From assembly GCA_963718635.1 (NCBI GenBank), contig OY970367.1, positions 5,580,001 to 5,644,000 of the forward strand: DNA of 64,000 nucleotides. Reading direction: 5' to 3'. The translations under genes were made by a program, and so were the position numbers. The notes below the pieces were generated by a model, which made no database searches, was not told the DNA's origin, and saw only the letters and a program-made list of their open reading frames with translations. This document shows positions 8,918-18,207 of the stretch, piece after piece. Each line of letters opens with the position of its first letter. The stretch's first letter is position 1. This DNA comes from JAIOQJ01 sp963718635 (GTDB lineage: Bacteria > Planctomycetota > Planctomycetia > Gemmatales > Gemmataceae).

Positions 8918-9811
8918 ATGCACCGCTCAATTCTGCTTTTCATCATCGTCCTTGATCTTCACTTCACCTCACTCTCCAGCGCCTTTGAACCCGGCGACAA
9001 AGTCGTGGCGATTCGCGCAACGAAGATGACCACGCTCTCTAAATCAACGTTTGAGGTAGCGCCCGGAATCACGTTGACCGTTCGCGAAGTAGATGGAACT
9101 CATTTGAAAGTTGCAGTCGGCCGGGTAGGGACGGTCGATGCGGCCGATGTGATTGCTGCGGACAAAGCCGATGCACACTTCACCGGAATCATCGACAAGA
9201 ACCCGCAGGACGCCGCAGCGTTGTTGGCGCGCGGCAAGTATCGCTTCATGAGGGGCGACAATGATGCTACGATCGCCGATCTCGATCAAAGTCTGAAACT
9301 GGCGCCTGCTTCCGATGGTTATGTCTTTCGCGGGTTTGCCTGGAAGCGGAAAGGCGATCTGGTTCGGGCCATGGGAGACATTGAGGAAGCCATCAAGCTC
9401 AACCCCAATGAATCGCTCGCGTGGCGCGTTCGCGGCGCCGCTTGGGCGAGCAAGGCCGAGTATGCCAAGGCACTGGCGGATTACACGGAGAGCATCCGTA
9501 TCGATCCCGAAAACGCCGACTCGCTGCATCATCGTGCCGTCTTGCTGAGCGGATGCGAAGATCCGAAAATCCGCGATGGCAAGCAGGCCGTCAAAGACGC
9601 CACCAAGGCTTGTGAACTATCCGAGTGGAAGGAACCGCTCTATCTGAGCGGGCTCGGCTTTGCCTATTCGGAAAGCGGTGACTTCGACGCGGCGATCAAA
9701 TGGCAGCAAAAAGCCATCGATGCGAGTCCAGCATCGAATGGCGCACGTCTGATGTATGGACGCATCGAAGATTATCGACAAAAGAAGCCTTTCCGGACGA
9801 CATGGCGCTAA
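8918..9811 (+). CDS. Secreted TPR-repeat protein
   Basis: The 297-residue protein has an N-terminal hydrophobic signal (about residues 1-22), a small beta-rich domain (about 25-85, GDKVVAIRATKM...LKVAVGRVG) and at least four tetratricopeptide repeats from about 90 to 280, seen as DATIADLDQSLKLAP, RAMGDIEEAIKLNPNES, KALADYTESIRIDPENA and DAAIKWQQKAIDASP. TPRs serve as protein-protein scaffolds; the partner is unknown. A GGAG at 8907-8910 supports the start. It is probably exported and free-standing. Confidence 0.85.
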   Translation: MHRSILLFIIVLDLHFTSLSSAFEPGDKVVAIRATKMTTLSKSTFEVAPGITLTVREVDGTHLKVAVGRVGTVDAADVIAADKADAHFTGIIDKNPQDAAALLARGKYRFMRGDNDATIADLDQSLKLAPASDGYVFRGFAWKRKGDLVRAMGDIEEAIKLNPNESLAWRVRGAAWASKAEYAKALADYTESIRIDPENADSLHHRAVLLSGCEDPKIRDGKQAVKDATKACELSEWKEPLYLSGLGFAYSESGDFDAAIKWQQKAIDASPASNGARLMYGRIEDYRQKKPFRTTWR

Positions 9812-9920
9812 AGGCGGAACTCTCTTTCACCCCCTTTACTCGATCGCGCGCGAAGCCGCCAACGGCTTCATTGCATAGATTGAATCTTTGCAAATGATTC
9901 CCTCCTCGGAGTCCGCAGCT

Positions 9921-10808
9921 ATGATGCGCGGTGACAAGTTTGCCGGATTGACGGTGGCCATCGTGACGCCTTTCAAAAACGGCGAGATCGATTATGCCGA
10001 TCTAGGCCGCCTCGTCGATTGGCACGTGGAACAAGGAACCGATTGCCTGGCGCCCTGCGGCACTACCGGCGAATCACCGACGCTCGACCACGATGAGCAC
10101 GATCGCGTCATCAGTGCGGTCTGCGAACGAGCGCGGGGCCGTATCAAGGTGATGGCAGGCACGGGCTCCAACAGCACGAAGGAGGCCGTGCGCTTGACCA
10201 AGGCCGCCAAGAGGGCCGGCGCCGATGGCGCGCTGATTGTCGGGCCTTATTACAACAAGCCAAGCCAGGAAGGCTACTATCGACACTTCGGCGCCGTGGC
10301 GGAAAGCGTTGATCTGCCGATCGTCATTTACAATATCCCCGGCCGAACTGGCTCGAACATCCTTCCTGAAACGCTGGCCCGCATTGCGGAAAACTTTCCG
10401 ACGGTCGTCGCGGTAAAAGAAGCAACCGGTTCGCTCGATCAAGCGTCGCAGACAATCGCTCTTTGCGATCTGGCGATTCTTTCGGGCGACGACAGCTTGA
10501 CGCTACCTTTGTTGAGCATCGGCGGCCGTGGCGTGGTGTCTGTTGTGGGCAACATTGTTCCCGCAGATATGAAAGCTCTGCTGAAAGCCTTTGCTGCCGG
10601 CAACATCGGTGAAGCACAGAAGTGGCATCGCAAACTCTTTCCCCTCTGCCGAGATATGCTGAGCGTCGCTACTAATCCGATTCCGCTAAAGGCAGCGCTT
10701 GCGTTGCTGGGCCGTGGCACGGGCGAGCTGCGTCTGCCCATGTGCCCGGTCGACGAAGCGGGTCGCGAGCGAGTGCGGAAAACGCTGGTGCAGTACGGAC
10801 TGCTGTAA
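9921..10808 (+). CDS. dapA: 4-hydroxy-tetrahydrodipicolinate synthase
   Basis: DapA condenses pyruvate and L-aspartate-4-semialdehyde, the first committed step of lysine and meso-diaminopimelate synthesis in the cytoplasm. The 295-residue length is usual. The sequence shows the CGTTGES loop (Thr48, Thr49), YNIPGRTG with catalytic Tyr137 and Arg142, and AVKEATG with Schiff-base Lys166. The ATG at 9921 is preferred because GGAG at 9908-9911 lies at good distance; an in-frame start at 9888 has no such site. It is a single gene followed by inverted repeats. A related aldolase activity (N-acetylneuraminate lyase) cannot be fully excluded but the motifs favour DapA. Confidence 0.93.
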   Translation: MMRGDKFAGLTVAIVTPFKNGEIDYADLGRLVDWHVEQGTDCLAPCGTTGESPTLDHDEHDRVISAVCERARGRIKVMAGTGSNSTKEAVRLTKAAKRAGADGALIVGPYYNKPSQEGYYRHFGAVAESVDLPIVIYNIPGRTGSNILPETLARIAENFPTVVAVKEATGSLDQASQTIALCDLAILSGDDSLTLPLLSIGGRGVVSVVGNIVPADMKALLKAFAAGNIGEAQKWHRKLFPLCRDMLSVATNPIPLKAALALLGRGTGELRLPMCPVDEAGRERVRKTLVQYGLL

Positions 10809-10814
10809 CGGAAG

Positions 10815-10911
10815 GCGTTAGACTTCCGGTTCCCGTAGCGGAAGTCGTCAGACTTCCGCAGTAGCCTGCTACGCAAAGTTCGCCTGCGGAAGTCTGACGA
10901 CTTCCGCTACA
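10815..10911. repeat. Inverted repeat, family B, perfect 26-base arms
   Basis: Arms 10836-10861 and 10886-10911 are exact reverse complements (core GGAAGTCGTCAGACTTCCGC). A third partial copy (GGAAGGCGTTAGACTTCC) precedes them at 10811-10828. The same element occurs at 2372-2430. It separates dapA from the ArsR-type regulator and ends 15 bases before that start, so it could also influence that gene's leader. Confidence 0.8.
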
Positions 10912-10926
10912 GGAGTTTTTTTACGG

Positions 10927-11319
10927 ATGAAAACAGCTCCGCTTAAAATTAGAAAAGCGATCTCGGCCACCAAGCTTGCCGGCGTGGACGACAACACGCT
11001 CGATCGACTCACGGAAGTTTTCAAGAGCCTGTCGGATCGGCAGCGCCTGTTGATTCTGATGTTGCTTGCCAAAGAACGCGAGATGCACGTGTCGGCCATC
11101 TGCCAGACGCTCGGACAATCACAGCCGGCCGTCAGCCATCATCTGACTCAACTGAAATCGGCCGGCCTGGTGAACTCACGCCGGCAAGGTAAGTTCAATT
11201 TTTACTCGGTCGATTCCGGACTCGCTTCGAACGTTCTTTCCAAGTTTTTTCCGCAGAGCAGCAGCGTTCAGCAAAAAATGATTTTCGGCGAACTCGAACT
11301 GACGTTTCGAGTAAAGTAA
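10927..11319 (+). CDS. ArsR-family helix-turn-helix transcriptional regulator
   Basis: The 130-residue protein carries a winged helix (residues about 25-105): LTEVFKSLSDRQRLLILMLL, then VSAICQTLGQSQPAVSHHLTQLKSAGLV, and RRQGKFNFYSVD as the wing. The N-terminal 20 residues are basic. No Cys pair typical of metal-sensing ArsR proteins is present, so the signal is unknown. It may be an autoregulator or may act on the convergent MATE transporter gene, but its target is not evident from the sequence. AGGAG at 10912-10916 supports the start. Confidence 0.88.
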   Translation: MKTAPLKIRKAISATKLAGVDDNTLDRLTEVFKSLSDRQRLLILMLLAKEREMHVSAICQTLGQSQPAVSHHLTQLKSAGLVNSRRQGKFNFYSVDSGLASNVLSKFFPQSSSVQQKMIFGELELTFRVK

Positions 11320-11333
11320 ATTTCCATCATCTT

Positions 11334-12911
11334 TCAAACTCGAATGTGCTTCCAACTGCCGCCGGCAAACCGGAGCAGATACATGACGCCGCGGGCGAGC
11401 AGGTCGATGAACATCGCCAGCCAGGCGCCGTAAAGTCCGAGGCCTAGGCCCGGCAGAGTTCCAAGCGGGCCAAGCGTTACCGAGTCGAACATTAGTAGAT
11501 ACGCGGCCGGGATACGGATGGCGAGGAAGCCGATTAGCGTCATCAGCATCGGCACCCGCGTGTCGCCGGCGCCGCGGAGGCAGCCGTTGAAAATAATGAT
11601 GCAGGCGAGCGCCGGCATGGCGAAAGCCACTAGTCTCAGCACGGGTACGCCCGCAACGATGACGGCATGTTGATGCGGCTCGGGACAGAAAAGCCCGAAC
11701 ATTGCGGGCGCGAGAACGTAAAAAATCCCGCCCATAATCGTCATCGCGATTAAGCCAAGCCGCCAGGCGATCCAGCCACTGCGCATCGCCTCAGCTGGTC
11801 GCTGGCCCCCAAGGTTCTGGCCAACCAACGCTGCCGCGGCGGTCGCGAAGGCTTGGCCTGAAAGGTAGCCGAGCGATTCCCAGCGAATGGCGATGCCATG
11901 CGCCGCCGTCGCCACTGAGCCGAGTCTGTTGACGAGCGCCAAGAACCAAAGCTGGCAGAGGCCGAGGACCAGAGTGTCTAAGGAAGCGGGAATGCTGATT
12001 CGCAACAGTCGGCGCATCAGCGTGATATCCGGGCGCATTTCGCGCCAGCGCAAATGCAGCCCCGCTCGGCCACGAGCTAGAAAAATCAGTACGGCCATGC
12101 CGCCTCAGCGCATGGCTCAAAGCTGTTCCCAATGCAATTCCGGGAAAGCCAAAGCCTGGGATAGGCCCCAGCCCGTGAAAGCAAAGTCGAGCTAGCGGTA
12201 TGTTGACGAGAGCTACACCACCGAGCACCCAAAGCGTCGGCCGCGTGTCGCCAGCGCCCACCAGGCAGGCAAGGCCGCCTTGCTCGATCATCTGAAAGAC
12301 AACAAGCGCGAGAACCGGGGTCAGAAATTCAATTGTCATCCGCTCCGCGCTGCTATCCATGTGCATGAAGTGAACGACCTGCCCAACGAAGAGCAAGCCG
12401 ACGAGGGTGGTCAACAAACCGGTGGCAATAGCGAGCGAAATGGATTGATTGGTGGTATGCATCGCTCAATCGCGCTCGCGCGCCGATAAAACGCGCTGAC
12501 CAGCGCGGTACTGCCGACGCTCACCAGAGCGCTGAAGCTCGATATGAACCACGCAAGATAATTCGCAGTCGTCTGTGCCGCCTGATAGGGAACGTGAAGG
12601 GCGGCGTCGGCAGGTGGATTGTTACCGGCCAGGTATTGATCGTAAATGCCGACCGCCATCAGCATGAGTTGCTGAACGCAGACCGGCCAGGCAAGCAGCA
12701 GAACTCGCCGCCAAACCGGGCGCGAAGAATCATTCAACGTTTCTGGAGTGTTCAGCGCCGGCTCAAGATCGAGCTGCTCGACAACCTCGTCACCCGGGCG
12801 CGGCTCGTCATTCGTTGAATTGTCTTTGCCCGCTTGGCGCTCACTGAGATTAGACATTCTGGGGATTATAGGTTTTTGCAGATAGTTGATGATCTTATCA
12901 GCACCCCGCAC
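11334..12911 (-). CDS. MATE-family multidrug/Na+ antiporter, two frameshifts
   Basis: This is a membrane efflux protein of the MATE (DinF/NorM) family with about 12 transmembrane helices. The N-terminal part has a polar extension of about 60 residues, then WRRVLLLAWPVCVQQLMLMA. The middle part (IATGLLTTLVGLLFVGQVVHF, GLACLVGAGDTRPTLWVLGG) and the C-terminal part (IPASLDTLVLGLCQ, GQNLGGQRPAEAM, CLRGAGDTRVPMLMT) lie in other frames. Single-base changes near 12465 and 12103 join them. The GAGDTR motif appears in both halves, as expected for the family's internal duplication. The start may be at 12911 or at the ATG at 12857 (MSNLSERQAG). Confidence 0.87.
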
Positions 12912-13048
12912 CTTACGCAGTCACAAGCGATTATCGGAAAAGTCGGCTCGATCGTTTGAATTGTCAAGTTCAGCGCCTGGACGGTCGATGTAGAATTGGT
13001 ATTGAGAGCGCACAGAGATCGGCCGACAGCCGAGAAAGGAGGCGCATC

Positions 13049-14477
13049 GTGCGAGTTCGTTTGCCGGTCGTCCTTCTGTTCTGCGCCCTGAGCTTCAATT
13101 CCCTGCACGGCCAATCGCCCGCGAGCGGGGGAGAAGACCGCGTTCGCTACACGAAACTGCGTGAGTTTTTTGTCCCTTTCTCGGCCGATCTGAAAGCGCC
13201 CCATCAACGAACTTCGACTCTTCGTTCAACGCAACGGCGGGGAATTTGAATACCTGACGTCCGCACAGCCGACGCAAAAAGGCTTCAAATTTATCGCGAG
13301 CCAGGACGGCACCTACGGCATGACCGTGCAAACCGTCTATCTGGACGGCAGCACCGAGCCGACACGCGAACAACTGCGAGCCGATCTGAAAATCGTCATC
13401 GACACCAATCCTCCGCGTATATCCGTCCGGCCTTTTTCCACTCCCGACGGGGCTGCGGGCGTCGAGTGGGAAATCGTGGATGAATACATCGACCTCAATA
13501 GTATCCGCTTGGAATATCGCTGGCCGGGCATGGTCGATTGGGCGCCGATCGACAAGGGCGTCCAGTTCAAAGCGCGCGATCAACGAACATGGGTTTTGAA
13601 GCCCGATCAGCGGATCGAAATCCGTGTCAAGGCGGCCGATCAAGCCAAAAACGAAACAACTTCTCAGGCAGTCACCACCTCGGCGACGGTCGGAGACAAT
13701 CGCCAGTTCAATAGCTCGAATACCGGCGGCGGCATTGCCAATCCGAACACCAACGTGGTCGAGCCAAGCGCGCCGGCCCGATTATCCGGCTCGCAACACT
13801 TCGTCAACAACACTGCCCTGAAGTTGAATTACAATGTTACCGTTGGGCCGTCGGGCATCCGCAAAGTGACGCTGTGGCGGCAAGATCAGGATCAAAAAGT
13901 CTGGACCAAAGTGCTCGACAAAGATGGCTCTGACCTGAAGCCCGATCGGGAAGCCCCGGCAGTTCTTCCCGGCGAACGTCCGCGAACGGAGATGCTCACC
14001 TTATTGCACGATGTTCAGAAAGATGGCACATATGGCTTCATCATCATCGTGGAGAGCAGGGCCGGGGCAAGCGGAAAAGAACCGCGACCGGGCGATCAAC
14101 CGCACACGGTCGTCGTCGTCGATACGACAGCGCCATCGGTGAAGATGAGCGAGCCAAAAGTTCGCCCTAACGGCACCGGACCAGGAGCGCTCGTCGATAT
14201 CGTCTGGCAGGCGACTGACAAGAATCTCGCACCCGCGCCGATTACACTCGAATATTCCGAGAAACCTGAAGGACCCTGGCGCGTAATCGCCGAGAAAATC
14301 GATAACACCGGCAAGTATTCCTGGGCGGTGCCGCCGACGGAGCCGTACAGCTTCTACATCCGGGTAACAGCCTTCGATCGGGCAGGCAATAGCGCCAGCA
14401 GCAAGAGCGAACACAACGTCATCGTCGATCTGACCGTGCCCCAGGTGGAAATACGCGACGTAGCTCCCGGCAAGTAG
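13049..14477 (+). CDS. Secreted protein with Ig/fibronectin-like domains, one frameshift
   Basis: A GTG start at 13049 lies 6 bases after a perfect AAAGGAGG site (13035-13042). It opens a signal peptide (RLPVVLLFCALSFNSLHGQS). The frame changes by one base in a C-run at 13199-13202 and then runs to 14477, giving about 475 residues. The body is beta-rich with recurring lines of the type VDTTAPSVKMSEP and VDLTVPQVEI, AADQAKNET and FDRAGNSAS, typical of repeated Ig-like domains in exported planctomycete proteins. It is likely a periplasmic or surface protein. No catalytic motif is seen and the specific family is not recognised. Confidence 0.75.
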
Positions 14478-14512
14478 TGTCAGCTGTACTAAACAAACAA
14501 ATCAAAGACAAA

Positions 14513-14597
14513 TCTCGCGCAAAGACGCAAAGACGCCAAGAAGAAGCCGCTAATCAAAGGCATTTCTCTTGGTTTTCCTTTGCGTCTTTGCGTGAGA
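14513..14597. repeat. Inverted repeat, family D (CTTTGCGTCTTTGCG)
   Basis: Arms 14514-14532 and 14578-14596 pair over 19 bases with one mismatch (CTCGCGCAAAGACGCAAAG and its complement). A second copy of the family lies at 41683-41771. It sits between the convergent ends of the Ig-like and sigma-54-activator-like genes. Confidence 0.75.
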
Positions 14598-14627
14598 AGT
14601 TTTTCGACTAAACATCGTCCGTTAGAA

Positions 14628-15962
14628 TCACGTCTCGATTTTCAACGCCTCGATGCGACGGAGCAGCGTGCCGCGGGGGATGCCCAATTGCTCGGCTGCT
14701 TCTGCCTTGTTGCCCTTGGCTTTCTTGAGCGCCAGGCGGATCATTCGCGCTTCCACTTCTTCCAAAATCTTACCTAAAGGCGGAGGCTTTTTGCTTGGAA
14801 GTTTAGGCGGGGTTACGCGAAAGGAGAGAGGCAAGTGAGAGGCTTCTATGCGTTGGCGATTGGACTGCGACAAAGCGTCTCGCAATGTCTGTCGAAGTTC
14901 TCGCAGATTCCCCGGCCAAGTGTGTTGGCTTAATAGGCGAAGTGCCCCATCGCTACACGCAGGCGTTGCTTCGGATCCGTCAGTTTCCCCGCTCAACAAT
15001 TTGGCGATCCAGGTTGGAAGGTCAGCGAGTCGTTGTCGCAAGGGCGGCAAGCCTATCTCGAGCAGGTTGAACGTTGTGTGAAATTCTTCGAGCAGACGCC
15101 CTTCGCGCAGGTCGTCAGCAGTCGCAGCATGGCCGGCAACAATCACGCGCGGCGGGTCCGCCGAAATTTCAAACCACTCCAACAACTCGGACTGCAAGTC
15201 ACGACTTAGAAACTGCGGATTTTTGATAAATAAAGTGCCAAGTTGTGCGGTTGCCTGAGCCGCTTTGCCGAAAAGCATCGACTGAATCAGAAACGGCTGC
15301 AGGCCGGCACAGTCAACGGTCAAGAAGGTCTGTTCCCGTGTTATCCCTTTGAAGTGGATCAGGCGAGCCATCGTCTCCTTGCCTGTCCCGCGTTCCCCAA
15401 CGATCCACAGCGGCGCCTTCGTGGTGGCGGCATAGTGCGCCTGTGAGACCACTCGTCGCATTTCGGGCGTGGTGGCCGGCACCGATTCCAGCGTGCCTCG
15501 CTTGGCAGCCTGTTGTCGCAACGCGATCAGTGATTCGGGTATGCCGCCGCCTGGGGTGCTCGGCGTTCCGGCTTCAACCGAATGAATAAATCCAAGGATA
15601 TGAGAGGGTGCATCTTTATCTTGAAGCGGGATGAAAGTGATGTCCCACCAGGGAGGCCCGTGATCGGCGTAGGGGATAGTACGCCGTAACGTGGTGGTAC
15701 ATCCGGCTAACACTTCCGGTGGCGGCGCCATTGCTTGCAATAGGAGCCGAAGAGGTTGAGCGCCCCGCTTCTTGCGCGGCAAGCAAAACATCCCGCGTAC
15801 CGATTCCGCCGAACGACCGGTCAGCTGTTCCCACGAGTGGTTGACAAAGCGAATCTGTCTGCGTGCGCTAAGAAGAAAAACAGGGTCGGCGTTCTGTTGA
15901 AAGAGCGTACTCCAACGGCCCCCTAGTTCTCGCGAACGATCGCTGGCGGGAGTATCGCCCAT
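14628..15962 (-). CDS. PAS-AAA+-Fis protein resembling a sigma-54 activator, with degenerate ATPase motifs
   Basis: The 444-residue protein has a PAS domain (about 15-130, FQQNADPVFLLSARRQIRFV), a sigma-54-activator-like AAA+ domain (about 160-380) and a C-terminal Fis-type helix-turn-helix (about 402-444, KAEAAEQLGIPRGTLLRRI). Walker A is nearly normal (GERGTGKE, 189-196). The GAFTGA loop that contacts sigma-54 is absent: LFGKAAQATAQLGTLFIKN is shortened and the Walker B acidic pair is missing from GTLFIKNPQ. The WPGNLREL motif is present. It probably binds DNA and senses a ligand through PAS but may not remodel sigma-54 polymerase in the usual way. Confidence 0.82.
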   Translation of the reverse strand: MGDTPASDRSRELGGRWSTLFQQNADPVFLLSARRQIRFVNHSWEQLTGRSAESVRGMFCLPRKKRGAQPLRLLLQAMAPPPEVLAGCTTTLRRTIPYADHGPPWWDITFIPLQDKDAPSHILGFIHSVEAGTPSTPGGGIPESLIALRQQAAKRGTLESVPATTPEMRRVVSQAHYAATTKAPLWIVGERGTGKETMARLIHFKGITREQTFLTVDCAGLQPFLIQSMLFGKAAQATAQLGTLFIKNPQFLSRDLQSELLEWFEISADPPRVIVAGHAATADDLREGRLLEEFHTTFNLLEIGLPPLRQRLADLPTWIAKLLSGETDGSEATPACSDGALRLLSQHTWPGNLRELRQTLRDALSQSNRQRIEASHLPLSFRVTPPKLPSKKPPPLGKILEEVEARMIRLALKKAKGNKAEAAEQLGIPRGTLLRRIEALKIET

Positions 15963-15983
15963 GGGAAAGCATTCCGTAATCGG

Positions 15984-16160
15984 CTAGATCAACGAAGAGA
16001 GCGCATACAACGCGAAGCCAATGGCGATGAGGAACAGCGACATCCGCAGACCCCACCGAAACGCTTCACGAAAGATCATGCCCCAGCCGTCGTAGCGTGT
16101 GGCGCTGTAGACAATGCTGACGACGACAATCAGAATGGGCAGGTGCCAATAAATGCTCAT
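15984..16160 (-). CDS. Small two-helix membrane protein
   Basis: This 58-residue frame starts at ATG 16160 (MSIYWHLPILIVVVSIVYSA) and ends at TAG 15984-15986. It has two hydrophobic segments, about residues 6-20 and 38-57, joined by a charged loop (TRYDGWGMIFREAFRWG). It lies between the PAS-AAA+ gene and the DUF6677-like gene, in the same direction as both and 14 bases after the latter, so it is probably part of one operon. Similar tiny membrane proteins are seen in planctomycetes, but no function is known. Confidence 0.6.
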   Translation of the reverse strand: MSIYWHLPILIVVVSIVYSATRYDGWGMIFREAFRWGLRMSLFLIAIGFALYALSSLI

Positions 16161-16174
16161 AAGTGGCTGGGTGC

Positions 16175-16747
16175 TCAGACGCTAGCGGGTTGAGGAGGGC
16201 GCGCGGCGACTGGATTTTCTCGGACCAAGACGGCCCGAAAAGCAGGGCCCGCGACGGCATCGTAGATGACCAGGATATTCAGTACCCCGGCAATGACGGT
16301 ATAAACCCAGCCAAGATCCCAGGTCTTTCCTTCTTCGCGCTGTAGTTGATTAATCTCATCGGCGGAGGGCGCCCGCATCATCTGGCCGAAAATCGGTCCG
16401 GCTTCTTTGTTCGCATCGAAATTCCAATATTGCACGATCGCTGGCCATGCGGCCACGCCGATGAAGAACTGCCCGATAAAGTGCGGTCTATTATATATGT
16501 CGTCGAAGAGCCGCCGCATCGAATCGCCCCGGCCTCCGCTATCGGGAATGTAAACGTTTTTCTTCTGGCCAAGCATCCAGCCATAAAAGAACAGGGCATG
16601 CAGGCTAATAAGAAAGACTAGCCCCTTCGCTATGCGACCTTGCAGAATCTGGCCCAAGCCTGGGATTAAATAGCTCAGCAAACCCGCCACGAAGTCCAAC
16701 TTCACGGGAGGAATGGGATGGGCCGACTTCGCGGGAATCAATGCCAT
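16175..16747 (-). CDS. Membrane protein, DUF6677-like
   Basis: The 190-residue protein has a TM2-like start (LLSYLIPGLGQILQGRIAKGLVFLISLHALFF, about 23-54), a middle segment with FIGQFFIGVAAWPAIVQYW and a C-terminal helix (WVYTVIAGVLNILVIYDAVAG). The LIPGLGQ...GRIAKGL pattern is typical of small TM2/DUF6677 membrane proteins; the DUF name is from memory. Function unknown. Genes for the small two-helix protein and the PAS-AAA+ protein follow in the same direction. Confidence 0.72.
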   Translation of the reverse strand: MALIPAKSAHPIPPVKLDFVAGLLSYLIPGLGQILQGRIAKGLVFLISLHALFFYGWMLGQKKNVYIPDSGGRGDSMRRLFDDIYNRPHFIGQFFIGVAAWPAIVQYWNFDANKEAGPIFGQMMRAPSADEINQLQREEGKTWDLGWVYTVIAGVLNILVIYDAVAGPAFRAVLVRENPVAARPPQPASV

Positions 16748-16825
16748 CTCGGTTCCTGAACTTAGCTGCGGTCAGAACGCCTGCCAAGCGATCGGCGAGC
16801 GAACGTTTCATCTTAGCGAAAATCT

Positions 16826-17451
16826 CTAGCGCGTCCAAGCGGCGCCGTACCAATCGGCGGCCGCCCAGCCCAGCGAGCCGACGATCATGGCGATTCCCAG
16901 CCACCCGAGCAGGTTGCGCCCGACGGCGCCCGCAGCCATGTCCCGATGGGTCCCAGCAAATGGGACATCCCGTCGAACATGCTGTTCACGGCGACAAACG
17001 GCACGTTGAAAGGAGAATGCGAGCCCGAGACATCGGTTCGAACGTTGTTCGACCAAGGCATGGCGCTCGGCAACGGCGAAATGATCACCGGCTGCGCCTC
17101 CGCCGGCAGCGGTTGGCCAAAGACTTGCGAATAGGGGTACGGAGCGCCGGGAACGCCCGGCTCTTCGATGGCAAAGGCCATCGGCAGTTCATCGGCCGGA
17201 GGCACAGGCGGCGGCGCCATGCGCCAGGCATAAACCACGGGCTCGCCGTTCGAAATGGGCCGAGGTTGTAGTTTCAATTGCGGCAATGTCGGTGGCAAGG
17301 GCGTGTCAAAATCGGAACTTATTTGCTCCGAAGTCGGCAACATCGGCTCCGACGCGCTCAACGGCAGCGTGAGCATGCGTTGCAGCAACGTTTCCAATTC
17401 ATCGAGCTGTTGGCGCGTTTTATGTTGCGATGAATAGACTTGGGTGGTCAT
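16826..17451 (-). CDS. Hypothetical protein with Pro-rich body and C-terminal membrane anchor, one frameshift
   Basis: The protein of about 207 residues starts at 17451 (MTTQVYSSQHKTRQQLDELE) with a short coiled-coil-like helix. A long Pro-rich, low-complexity stretch (about 40-135) follows, then FVAVNSMFDGMSHLLGPIGTWLR. A missing base near 16929 hides the ending, which in the next frame reads GRNLLGWLGIAMIVGSLGWA, a single membrane helix. GGAAGG lies about 10 bases before the start. It probably leads the small membrane-protein gene group downstream. No family recognised. Confidence 0.55.
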
Positions 17452-18207
17452 CGTGCGAACCTTCCTTGGATACGGCTAACGAAAACCCGTAACGGTGATC
17501 GCCGCACAGGTTACCCAATTTCGCTTGGTTGCGGAAGATCGACTTTTGAGGTCGATACGCGGATACGCGCCGGTGCGCCAACGGATTTGGCAGATCAATG
17601 TGAGATCGAAATCGGTGCGGAGCGCTGAAGAGGGCTGAGGAGAGCCGTGCAAGATGGCCGTTTCTCAAATGGCTGCGTCGTTCAACGTGGCCGCGTTCGT
17701 CAGAACGGGCGAATGACAGCAAGTGACGGCGAAAACGACAGCAGAAGCGTGCCGTGACGTATACGCCGGCAGGTTTGACGCTCGAAAAAAGATTTAGTCG
17801 GAACAGCGCGCCTAAGCTAGTGCATGGGATTTCGCACGAACACGTTCGACGGGACTTCGTTAGTATTTGCGCGAAAATAAGTGTCGCCTTTCGCGGAGCG
17901 AAAGGCGACTAATTAGGCAACTTTTACTGCTCGCGGCCGGAATTGGGACATTGGTTTTCAGGCCGAAGGCCTGGAGGAAACCAGTCCAGGGCAAGCGCTT
18001 TGCGCCGCTCTGGGCAAGGAGCATCTCGACAGGTCGCACTCTGAAAGAGGCGCTGGATCGCCGCTTTTTCAAGAATTCCTGCACTGTTTCAGAGTGCTAG
18101 TCAGCCTCGAACGCGCTACCCAGGGCCTCGCGAAGCGCTTGCCATGAGCTGGAATGCTTCAGGCTTTCAGTCTGAAAAACATGCACATGAGCATTTGGCC
18201 GTATAAA
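17452..18207. other. 756-base intergenic stretch, no supported gene
   Basis: The open frames here are short, overlap one another on both strands and have no recognisable protein pattern. One palindrome, 17883-17909, has perfect 12-base arms (GTCGCCTTTCGC) around GGA. The same motif recurs within the composite repeats at 55.3 and 58.4 kb. Promoters for the flanking divergent genes should lie here, but I cannot place them. Confidence 0.5.

Noticed and set aside
17420..18100. Open frames in the 17.4-18.1 kb gap
   Set aside because: They overlap each other and the start of a better gene, lack ribosome-binding sites and match nothing I recognise.
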